Below are positions 33,339 through 44,460 of a stretch of 64,000 nucleotides of DNA, one piece after another. Below the pieces are notes generated by a model. It was not told the origin of the DNA. It worked only from the letters and a program-made list of their open reading frames with translations, and searched no databases. Within the stretch, counting starts at the first letter, position 1. Each line of letters begins with the position of its first letter. The DNA is from Patagioenas fasciata (Eukaryota; Chordata; Aves; Columbiformes; Columbidae). A program made the position numbers and the translations under genes. The stretch covers positions 85,731,549 to 85,795,548 of the forward strand of contig NC_092560.1 in assembly GCF_037038585.1 (NCBI RefSeq). The letters run 5' to 3'.

Positions 33339-35341
33339 AGTGCAGGTGCTGTCACTTCCAGTGACATTCCAGGTAATTTGAAAAGGGTCCTGGGGGGGGC
33401 CTGGGGTGATTGACCCCCTCCCCTTTCCCCAGGGATTGTGGGAAGGGGGTGGGCGGGGCTCAGGATATTTGAGCCCCAGTCCCCAGGTAGGGAGCTCGTT
33501 CTGCTCTAGGGCGGCTTGGGTGCTTGTTCTCTGCCCCTCCTTCAGCAGTCAGCAGCTTTTGAGCCGTTTAAGCTACATGGGCAGATGTATTTGGACAAGC
33601 GGAGGTGTCTGTTTGAGGTAAGAGTTTCAGGGACAGTGAAGGTTTGACAATAGCTGTAGTAGAAAAGTTGTTTGTCATTATGTTTCATTTGTTGATTCAT
33701 TTCCAGGTGCTTTGCATTTTCCCCAAATTCCTGACTACAATGAAGATGGCGTGTTATTTTTTGGTTTGTATTGCTGTATTAATAGTTGTTAATATAATCT
33801 CTTCTCCTGGAAGGGCGTCCTGTCTCCAGAACCTTTGCGGCGTGCGGTGGCCCCCGGTAGATCATTCAAATGTACCTCCCAGAACTCACCCAAGGTGAGC
33901 GATTACTTGTAGGCCACTACCGATAAATACTATTTGGATGCTCAATAGTGTGCGTGTCCTTGCTTTCCTTACTGTAGGTGATGATGGAGAAAGTGACAAC
34001 TGCAGGAAGATCCCTGTTAGCAGATGTTGTGTTTTCCTCTGTGAAGACGGATTCGGTCCCTTGGCCCTCTAAAAGTTAAGTGGAGGCACGAGGGCTGGGA
34101 AGGGGCTGGGAACTGCAGGGTGGGTTTAAACTTCTCAGACGGAAAAGGGCAGTCCAGGAACAGACCCCTTTGGGAGGGTAAGGGGTCCAGGGAACTGATG
34201 CCAGCTGGTGTGGGGCAGGGCACCTTCAGCCTGGGTCTGTTGTCGTGTACTTTGGGAAGCCTGCCTTGCGCCTGTCAGATGATCCTGGGGTCTCGTTGTG
34301 CTCCAGGGGCACAAAAGGCATATTTTTTTTTTGTATTAGCAGCCGAACATGTGGATAGTCCTTGTATTTTAGACACTTCTGGTCAGTTGTGTTTATGGTG
34401 TAGTTCTGGGCTGCATCGGCAGCTCTGCTCTCTACCCATCCAGTCTCAGGGACTGGCGCTTCTTCCCAGCATCTTGAAGTTTTTAAGTCTTGCAGCAGTT
34501 TCTTGTGTGTGCCACCATCTCTGTTTGTTTGGTTTTGCCAGTACCACTGTCTCTGTTTGGTTGTGCCAGCGCTGCTGTCTCTGTCTGTGAAGTTTGGCCT
34601 CCTTTTTTTCCTGGGGTTGCAGTAGAGGCTCCTCGCCTCACCACTGCCTCCCTGCAGGTTCTTTTCATAGACGCAGTCTCTGGTTTGGAGTTGTTTAGTG
34701 CTGTTGCCATCGCATTGTCTATGACGTTCTGTGGAGCCATTTTCTGCACATAGGCGCATTTGGCTTGGAGCTGCTCTGCCCGGAAGTTTGTAGTCTGGGT
34801 TGGGTGGACTGAGCTCTAGGAGTCTATGATTGATCTGTGGACGTGTTAAATTGTGCAGGCAAAGGTTGTGCAGTCATCTGGGATGGGGCAGGAGAGGGGA
34901 CAGTCCCTTCCCCAGTGTTTTAGGGACTTGATTAGAGCTTCTGGTGGGATTCCTGAATAGAAAGCAGACCTGTGGAATGGTCAAGCTGAAGATGAGCCCC
35001 TGGGTGACTTGTTGAACAACTTCATTTCAGATACAGAGGAGCAACGTGGCACAAAAAGGCAACAGAAGAGGCGAGCAGAGCGCCGTAAGCAGGTGGGACG
35101 GTGTGTGGTGCCAGCGGGAAGACGTGCTGTGTGGCTCTATGTAACTTTGGTCGTTTGTCTATTTTATAGGTGTGAAGTAAAGAGGAAAGCTGGGTATCCG
35201 CACCGCAGCTCCTCGGGCCAGGTGAATAATGAGTGCTGGCCGAAGCATCAGCTCATTTGAGGTCCCGTGTTGCTGCTGCAGGTATGAGCGTCCTTTGGTT
35301 GTGTTTTACAGGCGGTAGCTGAACCTCTTTGTGGTCAACAG
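33339..35341 (+). repeat. Diverged relative of the array unit (D2)
   Basis: About 2.0 kb. The second half (roughly 33,970-35,092) aligns block by block with 35,880-37,370 of the amplified unit at lower identity. Two structural differences matter. The ~296-bp segment that is tandemly duplicated in the amplified unit (for example 45,419 and 45,715) is single here (34,330-34,680). And D2 has unique sequence at 35,093-35,312 where amplified units carry the module shared with the 8.57-kb array. Exon-like segments at 35,031-35,092 (acceptor ATTTCAG, donor GTGGGA; encodes a very basic QQKRRAERRKQ in one frame) and 35,170-35,221 are flanked by splice signals. Confidence 0.82.
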
Positions 35342-37622
35342 CGTGGCAGTCCAAAGCAAGGGCGGGCAGGCGGGCGAGCGGCCCAGGTAAGGGAGGGGGA
35401 GGCGGGCCCGTCCGCGGGCAGGCTGTGCTTCCGGGCAGCGTCCGAGCGGGTGCCTTTGTTTTTGCAGGTGCCGCAGACGAGCTCGGAGGAGCGAAGCCGC
35501 ACGCCGACCAGCAGCAGCCGAGAAGGTGAGGCGGCGGTGGGAGTTGAAAAGCCCAGTGTCGCGTGGTGACTCGGTTCAGTGTTTCTTTCTTATTTTGCAG
35601 GCCCCTTTTGGGCCCTTTGGGCTTGGAGGAGCGTTTTCGGTGAGCTGGGGTAGGGGCTCAGAAGAGCATGGGGCTGGGGACTCACTCCAAGCGCTACGGT
35701 TCTTTTGTTTCTCGCTGTCTTAGGCGTCACGAGCGATGCGGGTTTCTGACTGCGCCCGAGGCACCACACGCTGAGCGGAACGCCGTGGATCTTAGCAGGA
35801 GGTGGGTGCTGCGGAAGGGGTCGGCGTTCACCCCGCGATACTGTGTGCTGGCACGGCTCGGTGAGCGTGTGTTTTCTCGTGTTACTGTAGATGTTGAAGA
35901 GGAACCCGGCGATGCGGGGAGATCCCTGTTAGCGCACGTGGCGTTTTCTCTGTTGAAGATGGATTCGGTCCCTTGGCCCTCTTAAAGATAAGTGGAGGCA
36001 CGGGGGCTGGGATAGAGGCTGGGAATCGCAGGGAGGGGGGTAAAGTTCTGATAAGGGAAAGGGCCGTCCAGGAAAAGTCCCCTTTGGGTGGGTAAAGGGC
36101 CCAGGGAATTTACAGTGCGATACCAGCATGTGCCGGGCAGGGCAGCTCCAGCCTCTGTGTGTGGTGTTGTGTAGCTCGGGAAGCCTGCCTTGCGCCTCTC
36201 AGACGATCCTGGGGTCTCGTTGTGCTCGAGGGGCCCAAGAGGCATCTCGGGTGCCATCCTGGGATCTGGAATGCTGGTCCTAATTGGCATAGTGCCAATC
36301 GGGTGCTGGATTCTTGTATCAGCCGCAGAAAGCGTGGATGGTTCTTGCATTTTGGGTGTTTCTGGTCAGTTGTGATTTATGGTGTCATTCTGGGCTGCAT
36401 CAGCAGCTCTGCTCTCTACCCGTCCAGTGTAAGGGACTGGCACTTCAAGATGTTGGGAAGAAGTTCTTAGGTCGTGCCGCCGTCTCTGTGTGTTTGCGCC
36501 AGTGCTGCTGTCTTGTAAGGGGCCGTGACATTTGGCTCCTTTTTTTTCTGGGATTGTGATAGAGGCTCCTCGCCTTACTAATTGGGTGTAATAATTGGGT
36601 GCTGGTTTTTTTGTATCAGCAGACGAAAGTGTGGACGGTTCTTGTGCCTTGGAAGTCGCTGGTCAGTTGTGTTTTCTGGTATCGCTGAGGGCTGCGTCGG
36701 CAGCTCTGCTCTCTACCTATCCAGTCTCAGGGACTGGCACTTCAAGATGCTGGGAAGAAGTTATTAGTTCTTGCAGCAGCTTCTTGTGTTTGCGCTGTCT
36801 CTGTGTGTTTGCGCCAGTGCCGCCGTCTCACAAGGGGCCAAGACGATTGGCTCAGTTTTATTGTGGGGTTGTAGTAGAGACTCCTTGCCTCACCACTGCC
36901 TCCCTGTAGGTTTTTGGACGGTGCCGTGTCTGCTTTTGGCGTCTTTGTTGTGGAGCGTTTTTTGGTGGCGTTTCCGTCGTGTTGTCTATTGCGTTCTGTG
37001 GAGCGTCTGTCTGCACGTGCGCACAGTTGGCTGAGAGCTGCTCTGCCCGGAGGTTTGGAGTCTGGGGTGGATGCACTGAGCTGTAGGAGTCCACGGTTAA
37101 TCTGTGGACGTGTTAAATTGTGTAGGCAAAGGCTGTGCAGTCATCTGGGAAGGAGTAGCCGTGGGCAGTGGGGGGGACAGTCCCTTCCCCAGTGTTTTAG
37201 GGACGCAATTAGAGCTTCTGATGGGATTCCTGAATAGAAAGCAGACCTGTGGAATGGTCAAGCTGTAGATGAGCTCCTGGGTGACTTGTTGAATAACGTG
37301 ATTTCAGATGCAGAGGGACAACTTGGCACGAAAAAGCCATGGAAGAGGCGAGCAGAGCGCCGTCAGCAGGAGGCTTTTAAGTGCACCATCAGAATTTGAG
37401 CGAAATTCCACTTGACGTTGCTGCTGTCGGTCTTGGCTTTCACTGGTTTCCCCACGGCTCCCTAATGTTCGGGAGTTCAGAGTGGGCATTTTTTTTCCCC
37501 AAGGAGAGGCTATGCTTAAAAATGAGTTTGTTTCCTCAAAGAAGTGCAAGTCCGTTTGTGTAACCCGAGCCTAGTCAGGTTGTGTTTTACGGGCGGTAGC
37601 TGAACCTCTTTGTGGTCAACAG
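35342..37622 (+). ncRNA. Candidate multi-exon non-coding transcript in each 2.28-kb unit (unit 1)
   Basis: Five segments in unit 1 are bounded by good splice signals on the plus strand: a, 35,342-35,386 (acceptor CAACAG, donor GTAAGG); b, 35,468-35,525 (TTTTTGCAG, GTGAGG); c, 35,601-35,639 (TTATTTTGCAG, GTGAGC); d, 35,724-35,801 (CTGTCTTAG, GTGGGT); e, from 35,891 (TTACTGTAG). All recur in every unit inspected. Joined frames through a-b-c-d are open for only about 60 codons and then stop in exon d, so a conserved protein is not supported. A spliced, repeat-derived RNA is the simplest reading; expression is not shown by sequence. Confidence 0.35.
35342..37622 (+). repeat. 2.28-kb unit 1
   Basis: First amplified unit. 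It is preceded by D2 sequence with an intact TTTTACAG acceptor-like site at about 35,312, where later units have TTTTACGG. It keeps the GAAAAG state after exon b and GGATAGAGG at ~36,011, as units 13 and (partly) 3 and 4 do. The shared module is present near its end (37,371-37,580). Confidence 0.95.
37371..37580 (+). repeat. Module shared with the 8.57-kb array (first occurrence in the 2.28-kb array)
   Basis: Aligns to 6,603-6,827. It begins immediately after CGTCAGCAGG, where D2 has the splice donor AGGTGGGACG, so the candidate donor of the exon homologous to 35,031-35,092 is lost in amplified units. It ends at CTAGTCAGGTTGTG, where the sequence rejoins D2-like TGTTTTAC-GGCGGTAGC. It recurs every 2,280 bp through unit 12. 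Confidence 0.88.
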
Positions 37623-39902
37623 CGTGGCAGTCCAAAGCAAGGGTGGGCAGGCGGGCGAGCGGCCCAGGTAAGGGAGGGGGAGGCGGGCCCGTCCGCGGGC
37701 AGGCTGTGCTTCCGGGCAGCGTCCGAGCGGGTGCCTTTGTTTTTGCAGGTGCCGCAGACGAGCTCGGAGGAGCGAAGCCACACGCCGACCAGCAGCAGCC
37801 GAGAAGGTGAGGCGGCGGTGGGAGTTGAGGAGCCCAGTGTCGCGTGGTGACTCGGTTCAGCGTTTCTTTCTTATTTTGCAGGCCCCTTTTGGGCCCTTTG
37901 GGCTTGGAGGAGCGTTTTCGGTGAGCTGGGGTAGGGGCTCAGAAGAGCATGGGGCTGGGGACTCACTCCAAGCGCTACGGTTCTTTTGTTTCTCGCTGTC
38001 TTAGGCGTCACGAGCGATGCGGGTTTCTGACTGCGCCCGAGGCACCACACGCTGAGCGGAACGCCGTGGATCTTAGCAGGAGGTGGGTGCTGCGGAAGGG
38101 GTCGGCGTTCACCCCGCGATAGTGTGTGCTGGCACGGCTCGGTGAGCGTGTGTTTTCTCGTGTTACTGTAGATGTTGAAGAGGAACCCGGCGATGCGGGG
38201 AGATCCCTGTTAGCGCACGTGGCGTTTTCTCTGTTGAAGATGGATTCGGTCCCTTGGCCCTCTTAAAGATAAGTGGAGGCACGGGGGCTGGGAAGAGGCT
38301 GGGAATCGCAGGGAGGGGGGTAAAGTTCTGATAAGGGAAAGGGCCGTCCAGGAAAAGTCCCCTTTGGGTGGGTAAAGGGCCCAGGGAATTTACAGTGCGA
38401 TACCAGCATGTGCCGGGCAGGGCAGCTCCAGCCTCTGTGTGTGGTGTTGTGTAGCTCGGGAAGCCTGCCTTGCGCCTCTCAGACGATCCTGGGGTCTCGT
38501 TGTGCTCGAGGGGCCCAAGAGGCATCTCGGGTGCCATCCTGGGATCTGGAATGCTGGTCCTAATTGGCATAGTGCCAATCGGGTGCTGGATTCTTGTATC
38601 AGCCGCAGAAGGCGTGGATGGTTCTTGCATTTTGGGTGTTTCTGGTCAGTTGTGATTTATGGTGTCATTCTGGGCTGCATCAGCAGCTCTGCTCTCTACC
38701 CGTCCAGTGTAAGGGACTGGCACTTCAAGATGTTGGGAAGAAGTTCTTAGGTCGTGCCGCCGTCTCTGTGTGTTTGCGCCAGTGCTGCTGTCTTGTAAGG
38801 GGCCGTGACGTTTGGCTCCTTTTTTTTCTGGGATTGTGATAGAGGCTCCTCGCCTTACTAATTGGGTGTAATAATTGGGTGCTGGTTTTCTTGTATCAGC
38901 AGACGAAAGCGTGGACGGTTCTTGTGCCTTGGAAGTCGCTGGTCAGTTGTGTTTTCTGGTATCGCTGAGGGCTGCGTCGGCAGCTCTGCTCTCTACCTAT
39001 CCAGTCTCAGGGACTGGCACTTCAAGATGCTGGGAAGAAGTTATTAGTTCTTGCAGCAGCTTCTTGTGTTTGCGCTGTCTCTGTGTGTTTGCGCCAGTGC
39101 CGCCGTCTCACAAGGGGCCAAGACGATTGGCTCAGTTTTATTGTGGGGTTGTAGTAGAGACTCCTTGCCTCACCACTGCCTCCCTGTAGGTTTTTGGACG
39201 GTGCCGTGTCTGCTTTTGGCGTCTTTGTTGTGGAGCGTTTTTTGGTGGCGTTTCCGTCGTGTTGTCTATTGCGTTCTGTGGAGCGTCTGTCTGCACGTGC
39301 GCACAGTTGGCTGAGAGCTGCTCTGCCCGGAGGTTTGGAGTCTGGGGTGGATGCACTGAGCTGTAGGAGTCCACGGTTAATCTGTGGACGTGTTAAATTG
39401 TGTAGGCAAAGGCTGTGCAGTCATCTGGGAAGGAGTAGCCGTGGGCAGTGGGGGGGACAGTCCCTTCCCCAGTGTTTTAGGGACGCAATTAGAGCTTCTG
39501 ATGGGATTCCTGAATAGAAAGCAGACCTGTGGAATGGTCAAGCTGTAGATGAGCTCCTGGGTGACTTGTTGAATAACGTGATTTCAGATGCAGAGGGACA
39601 ACTTGGCACGAAAAAGCCATGGAAGAGGCGAGCAGAGCGCCGTCAGCAGGAGGCTTTTAAGTGCACCATCAGAATTTGAGCGAAATTCCACTTGGCGTTG
39701 CTGCTGTCGGTCTTGGCTTTCACTGGTTTCCCCACGGCTCCCTAATGTTCGGGAGTTCAGAGTGGGCATTTTTTTTCCCCAAGGAGAGGCTATGCTTAAA
39801 AATGAGTTTGTTTCCTCAAAGAAGTGCAAGTCCGTTTGTGTAACCCGAGCCTAGTCAGGTTGTGTTTTACGGGCGGTAGCTGAACCTCTTTGTGGTCAAC
39901 AG
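37623..39902 (+). repeat. 2.28-kb unit 2
   Basis: Carries CGCGATAG instead of CGCGATAC at ~38,120, which puts a stop codon into the 105-codon frame seen in most units. The same change is found in units 11 and 12 only. It also has a private change, GCAGAAGGCG, at ~38,606. Confidence 0.95.
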
Positions 39903-42180
39903 CGTGGCAGTCCAAAGCAAGGGCGGGCAGGCGGGCGAGCGGCCCAGGTAAGGGAGGGGGAGGCGGGCCCGTCCGCGGGCAGGCTGTGCTTCCGGGCAGC
40001 GTCCGAGCGGGTGCCTTTGTTTTTGCAGGTGCCGCAGACGAGCTCGGAGGAGCGAAGCCGCACGCCGACCAGCAGCAGCCGAGAAGGTGAGGCGGCGGTG
40101 GGAGTTGAGGAGCCCAGTGTCGCGTGGTGACTCGGTTCAGCGTTTCTTTCTTATTTTGCAGGCCCCTTTTGGGCCCTTTGGGCTTGGAGGAGCGTTTTCG
40201 GTGAGCTGGGGTAGGGGCTCAGAAGAGCATGGGGCTGGGGACTCACTCCAAGCGCTACGGTTCTTTTGTTTCTCGCTGTCTTAGGCGTCACGAGCGATGC
40301 GGGTTTCTGACTGCGCCCGAGGCAGCACACGCTGAGCGGAACGCCGTGGAACTTAGCAGGAGGTGGGTGCTGCGGAAGGGGTCGGCGTTCACCCCGCGAT
40401 ACTGTGTGCTGGCACGGCTCGGTGAGCGTGTGTTTTCTCGTGTTACTGTAGATGTTGAAGAGGAACCCGGCGATGCGGGGAGATCCCTGTTAGCGCACGT
40501 GGCGTTTTCTCTGTTGAAGATGGATTCGGTCCCTTGGCCCTCTTAAAGATAAGTGGAGGCACGGGGGCTGGGATAGAGGCTGGGAATCGCAGGGAGGGGG
40601 GTAAAGTTCTGATAAGGGAAAGGGCCGTCCAGGAAAAGTCCCCTTTGGGTGGGTAAAGGGCCCAGGGAATTTACAGTGCGATACCAGCATGTGCCGGGCA
40701 GGGCAGCTCCAGCCTCTGTGTGTGGTGTTGTGTAGCTCGGGAAGCCTGCCTTGCGCCTGTCAGACGATCCTGGGGTCTCGTTGTGCTCGAGGGGCCCAAG
40801 AGGCATCTCGGGTGCCATCCTGGGATCTGGAATGCTGGTCCTAATTGGCATAGTGCCAATCGGGTGCTGGATTCTTGTATCAGCAGCAGAAAGCGTGGAT
40901 GGTTCTTGCATTTTGGGTGTTTCTGGTCAGTTGTGATTTATGGTGTCATTCTGGCCTGCATCAGCAGCTCTGCTCTCTACCCGTCCAGTGTAAGGGACTG
41001 GCACTTCAAGATGTTGGGAAGAAGTTCTTAGGTCGTGCCGCCGTCTCTGTGTGTTTGCGCCAGTGCTGCTGTCTTGTAAGGGGCCGTGACGTTTGGCTCT
41101 TTTTTTTTCTGGGATTGTGATAGAGGCTCCTCGCCTTACTAATTGGGTGTAATAATTGGGTGCTGGTTTTCTTGTATCAGCAGACGAAAGCGTGGACGGT
41201 TCTTGTGCCTTGGAAGTCGCTGGTCAGTTGTGTGTTCTGGTATCGCTGAGGGCTGCGTCGGCAGCTCTGCTCTCTACCTATCCAGTCTCAGGGACTGGCA
41301 CTTCAAGATGCTGGGAAGAAGTTATTAGTTCTTGCAGCAGCTTCTTGTGTTTGCGCTGTCTCTGTGTGTTTGCGCCAGTGCCGCCGTCTCACAAGGGGCC
41401 AAGACGATTGGCTCAGTTTTATTGTGGGGTTGTAGTAGAGACTCCTTGCCTCACCACTGCCTCCCTGTAGGTTTTTGGACGGTGCCGTGTCTGCTTTTGG
41501 CGTCTTTGTGGAGCGTTTTTTGGTGGCGTTTCCGTCGTGTTGTCTATTGCGTTCTGTGGAGCGTCTGTCTGCACGTGCGCACAGTTGGCTGAGAGCTGCT
41601 CTGCCCGGAGGTTTGGAGTCTGGGGTGGATGCACTGAGCTGTAGGAGTCCACGGTTAATCTGTGGACGTGTTAAATTGTGTAGGCAAAGGCTGTGCAGTC
41701 ATCTGGGAAGGAGTAGCCGTGGGCAGTGGCGGGGACAGTCCCTTCCCCAGTGTTTTAGGGACGCAATTAGAGCTTCTGATGGGATTCCTGAATAGAAAGC
41801 AGACCTGTGGAATGGTCAAGCTGTAGATGAGCTCCTGGGTGACTTGTTGAATAACGTGATTTCAGATGCAGAGGGACAACTTGGCACGAAAAAGCCATGG
41901 AAGAGGCGAGCAGAGCGCCGTCAGCAGGAGGCTTTTAAGTGCACCATCAGAATTGGAGCGAAATTCCACTTGACGTTGCTGCTGTCGGTCTTGGCTTTCA
42001 CTGGTTTCTCCACGGCTCCCTAATGTTCGGGAGTTCAGAGTGGGCATTTTTTTTCCCCAAGGAGAGGCTATGCTTAAAAATGAGTTTGTTTCCTCAAAGA
42101 AGTGCAAGTCCGTTTGTGTAACCCGAGCCTAGTCAGGTTGTGTTTTACGGGCGGTAGCTGAACCTCTTTGTGGTCAACAG
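39903..42180 (+). repeat. 2.28-kb unit 3
   Basis: 2,278 bp. A 3-bp deletion (CTTTGTGGAG for CTTTGTTGTGGAG) lies at ~41,507. It shares a block of variants with unit 6 (CGCCTGTCAG, ATCAGCAGCAG, CTGGCCTGC, GTGTGTTCTGG). Confidence 0.95.
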
Positions 42181-44460
42181 CGTGGCAGTCCAAAGCAAGG
42201 GCGGGCAGGCAGGCGAGCGGCCCAGGTAAGTGCGGGGGAGGCGGGCCCGTCCGCGGGCAGGCTGTGCTTCCGGGCAGCGTCCGAGCGGGTGCCTTTGTTT
42301 TTGCAGGTGCCGCAGACGAGCTCGGAGGAGCGAAGCCGCACGCCGACCAGCAGCAGCCGAGAAGGTGAGGCGGCGGTGGGAGTTGAAAAGCCCAGTGTCG
42401 CGTGGTGACTCGGTTCAGCGTTTCTTTCTTATTTTGCAGGCCCCTTTTGGGCCCTTTGGGCTTGGAGGAGCGTTTTCGGTGAGCTGGGGTAGGGGCTCAG
42501 AAGAGCATGGGGCTGGGGACTCACTCCAAGCGCTACGGTTCTTTTGTTTCTCGCTGTCTTAGGCGTCACGAGCGATGCGGGTTTCTGACTGCGCCCGAGG
42601 CAGCACACGCTGAGCGGAACGCCGTGGAACTTAGCAGGAGGTGGGTGCTGCGGAAGGGGTCGGCGTTCACCCCGCGATACTGTGTGCTGGCACGGCTCGG
42701 TGAGCGTGTGTTTTCTCGTGTTACTGTAGATGTTGAAGAGGAACCCGGCGATGCGGGGAGATCCCTGTTAGCGCACGTGGCGTTTTCTCTGTTGAAGATG
42801 GATTCGGTCCCTTGGCCCTCTTAAAGATAAGTGGAGGCACGGGGGCTGGGAAGAGGCTGGGAATCGCAGGGAGGGGGGTAAAGTTCTGATAAGGGAAAGG
42901 GCCGTCCAGGAAAAGTCCCCTTTGGGTGGGTAAAGGGCCCAGGGAATTTACAGTGCGATACCAGCATGTGCCGGGCAGGGCAGCTCCAGCCTCTGTGTGT
43001 GGTGTTGTGTAGCTCGGGAAGCCTGCCTTGCGCCTCTCAGACGATCCTGGGGTCTCGTTGTGCTCGAGGGGCCCAAGAGGCATCTTGGGTGCCATCCTGG
43101 GATCTGGAATGCTGGTCCTAATTGGCATAGTGCCAATCGGGTGCTGGATTCTTGTATCAGCCGCAGAAAGCGTGGATGGTTCTTGCATTTTGGGTGTTTC
43201 TGGTCAGTTGTGATTTATGGTGTCATTCTGGCCTGCATCAGCAGCTCTGCTCTCTACCCGTCCAGTGTAAGGGACTGGCACTTCAAGATGTTGGGAAGAA
43301 GTTCTTAGGTCGTGCCGCCGTCTCTGTGTGTTTGCGCCAGTGCTGCTGTCTTGTAAGGGGCCGTGACGTTTGGCTCCTTTTTTTTCTGGGATTGTGATAG
43401 AGGCTCCTCGCCTTACTAATTGGGTGTAATAATTGGGTGCTGGTTTTCTTGTATCAGCAGACGAAAGCGTGGACGGTTCTTGTGCCTTGGAAGTCGCTGG
43501 TCAGTTGTGTTTTCTGGTATCGCTGAGGGCTGCGTCGGCAGCTCTTCTCTCTACCTATCCAGTCTCAGGGACTGGCACTTCAAGATGCTGGGAAGAAGTT
43601 ATTAGTTCTTGCAGCAGCTTCTTGTGTTTGCGCTGTCTCTGTGTGTTTGCGCCAGTGCCGCCGTCTCACAAGGGGCCAAGACGATTGGCTCAGTTTTATT
43701 GTGGGGTTGTAGTAGAGACTCCTTGCCTCACCACTGCCTCCCTGTAGGTTTTTGGACGGTGCCGTGTCTGCTTTTGGCGTCTTTGTTGTGGAGCGTTTTT
43801 TGGTGGCGTTTCCGTCGTGTTGTCTATTGCGTTCTGTGGAGCGTCTGTCTGCACGTGCGCACAGTTGGCTGAGAGCTGCTCTGCCCGGAGGTTTGGAGTC
43901 TGGGGTGGATGCACTGAGCTGTAGGAGTCCACGGTTAATCTGTGGACGTGTTAAATTGTGTAGGCAAAGGCTGTGCAGTCATCTGGGAAGGAGTAGCCGT
44001 GGGCAGTGGCGGGGACAGTCCCTTCCCCAGTGTTTTAGGGACGCAATTAGAGCTTCTGATGGGATTCCTGAATAGAAAGCAGACCTGTGGAATGGTCAAG
44101 CTGTAGATGAGCTCCTGGGTGACTTGTTGAATAACGTGATTTCAGATGCAGAGGGACAACTTGGCACGAAAAAGCCGTGGAAGAGGCGAGCAGAGCGCCG
44201 TCAGCAGGAGGCTTTTAAGTGCACCATCAGAATTGGAGCGAAATTCCACTTGACGTTGCTGCTGTCGGTCTTGGCTTTCACTGGTTTCCCCACGGCTCCC
44301 TAATGTTCGGGAGTTCAGAGTGGGCATTTTTTTTCCCCAAGGAGAGGCTATGCTTAAAAATGAGTTTGTTTCCTCAAAGAAGTGCAAGTCCGTTTGTGTA
44401 ACCCGAGCCTAGTCAGGTTGTGTTTTACGGGCGGTAGCTGAACCTCTTTCTGGTCAACAG
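42181..44460 (+). repeat. 2.28-kb unit 4
   Basis: Has a private GTAAGTGCGG after exon a (donor still valid) and CTCTTCTCTC at ~43,543, which is shared only with unit 12. It combines the GAAAAG state of units 1 and 13 with the CTGGCCTGC state of units 3, 6, 12 and 13. Confidence 0.95.

Noticed and set aside
31201-35341. CR1 LINE or other common avian retroelement sequence as the source of the diverged units
   Set aside because: No CR1-type 3' end repeats or reverse-transcriptase frame; the homology is to the neighbouring array.
35668-35985. 105-codon open frame conserved in most 2.28-kb units
   Set aside because: It runs across candidate splice sites, has a nonsense change in units 2, 11 and 12, and shows no recognisable family.
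42721-43188. 155-codon minus-strand frame found in most 2.28-kb units
   Set aside because: A one-base length difference (GGATAGAGG versus GGAAGAGG) changes its end in units 1, 3 and 13; no domain; apparent conservation only reflects array homogeneity.
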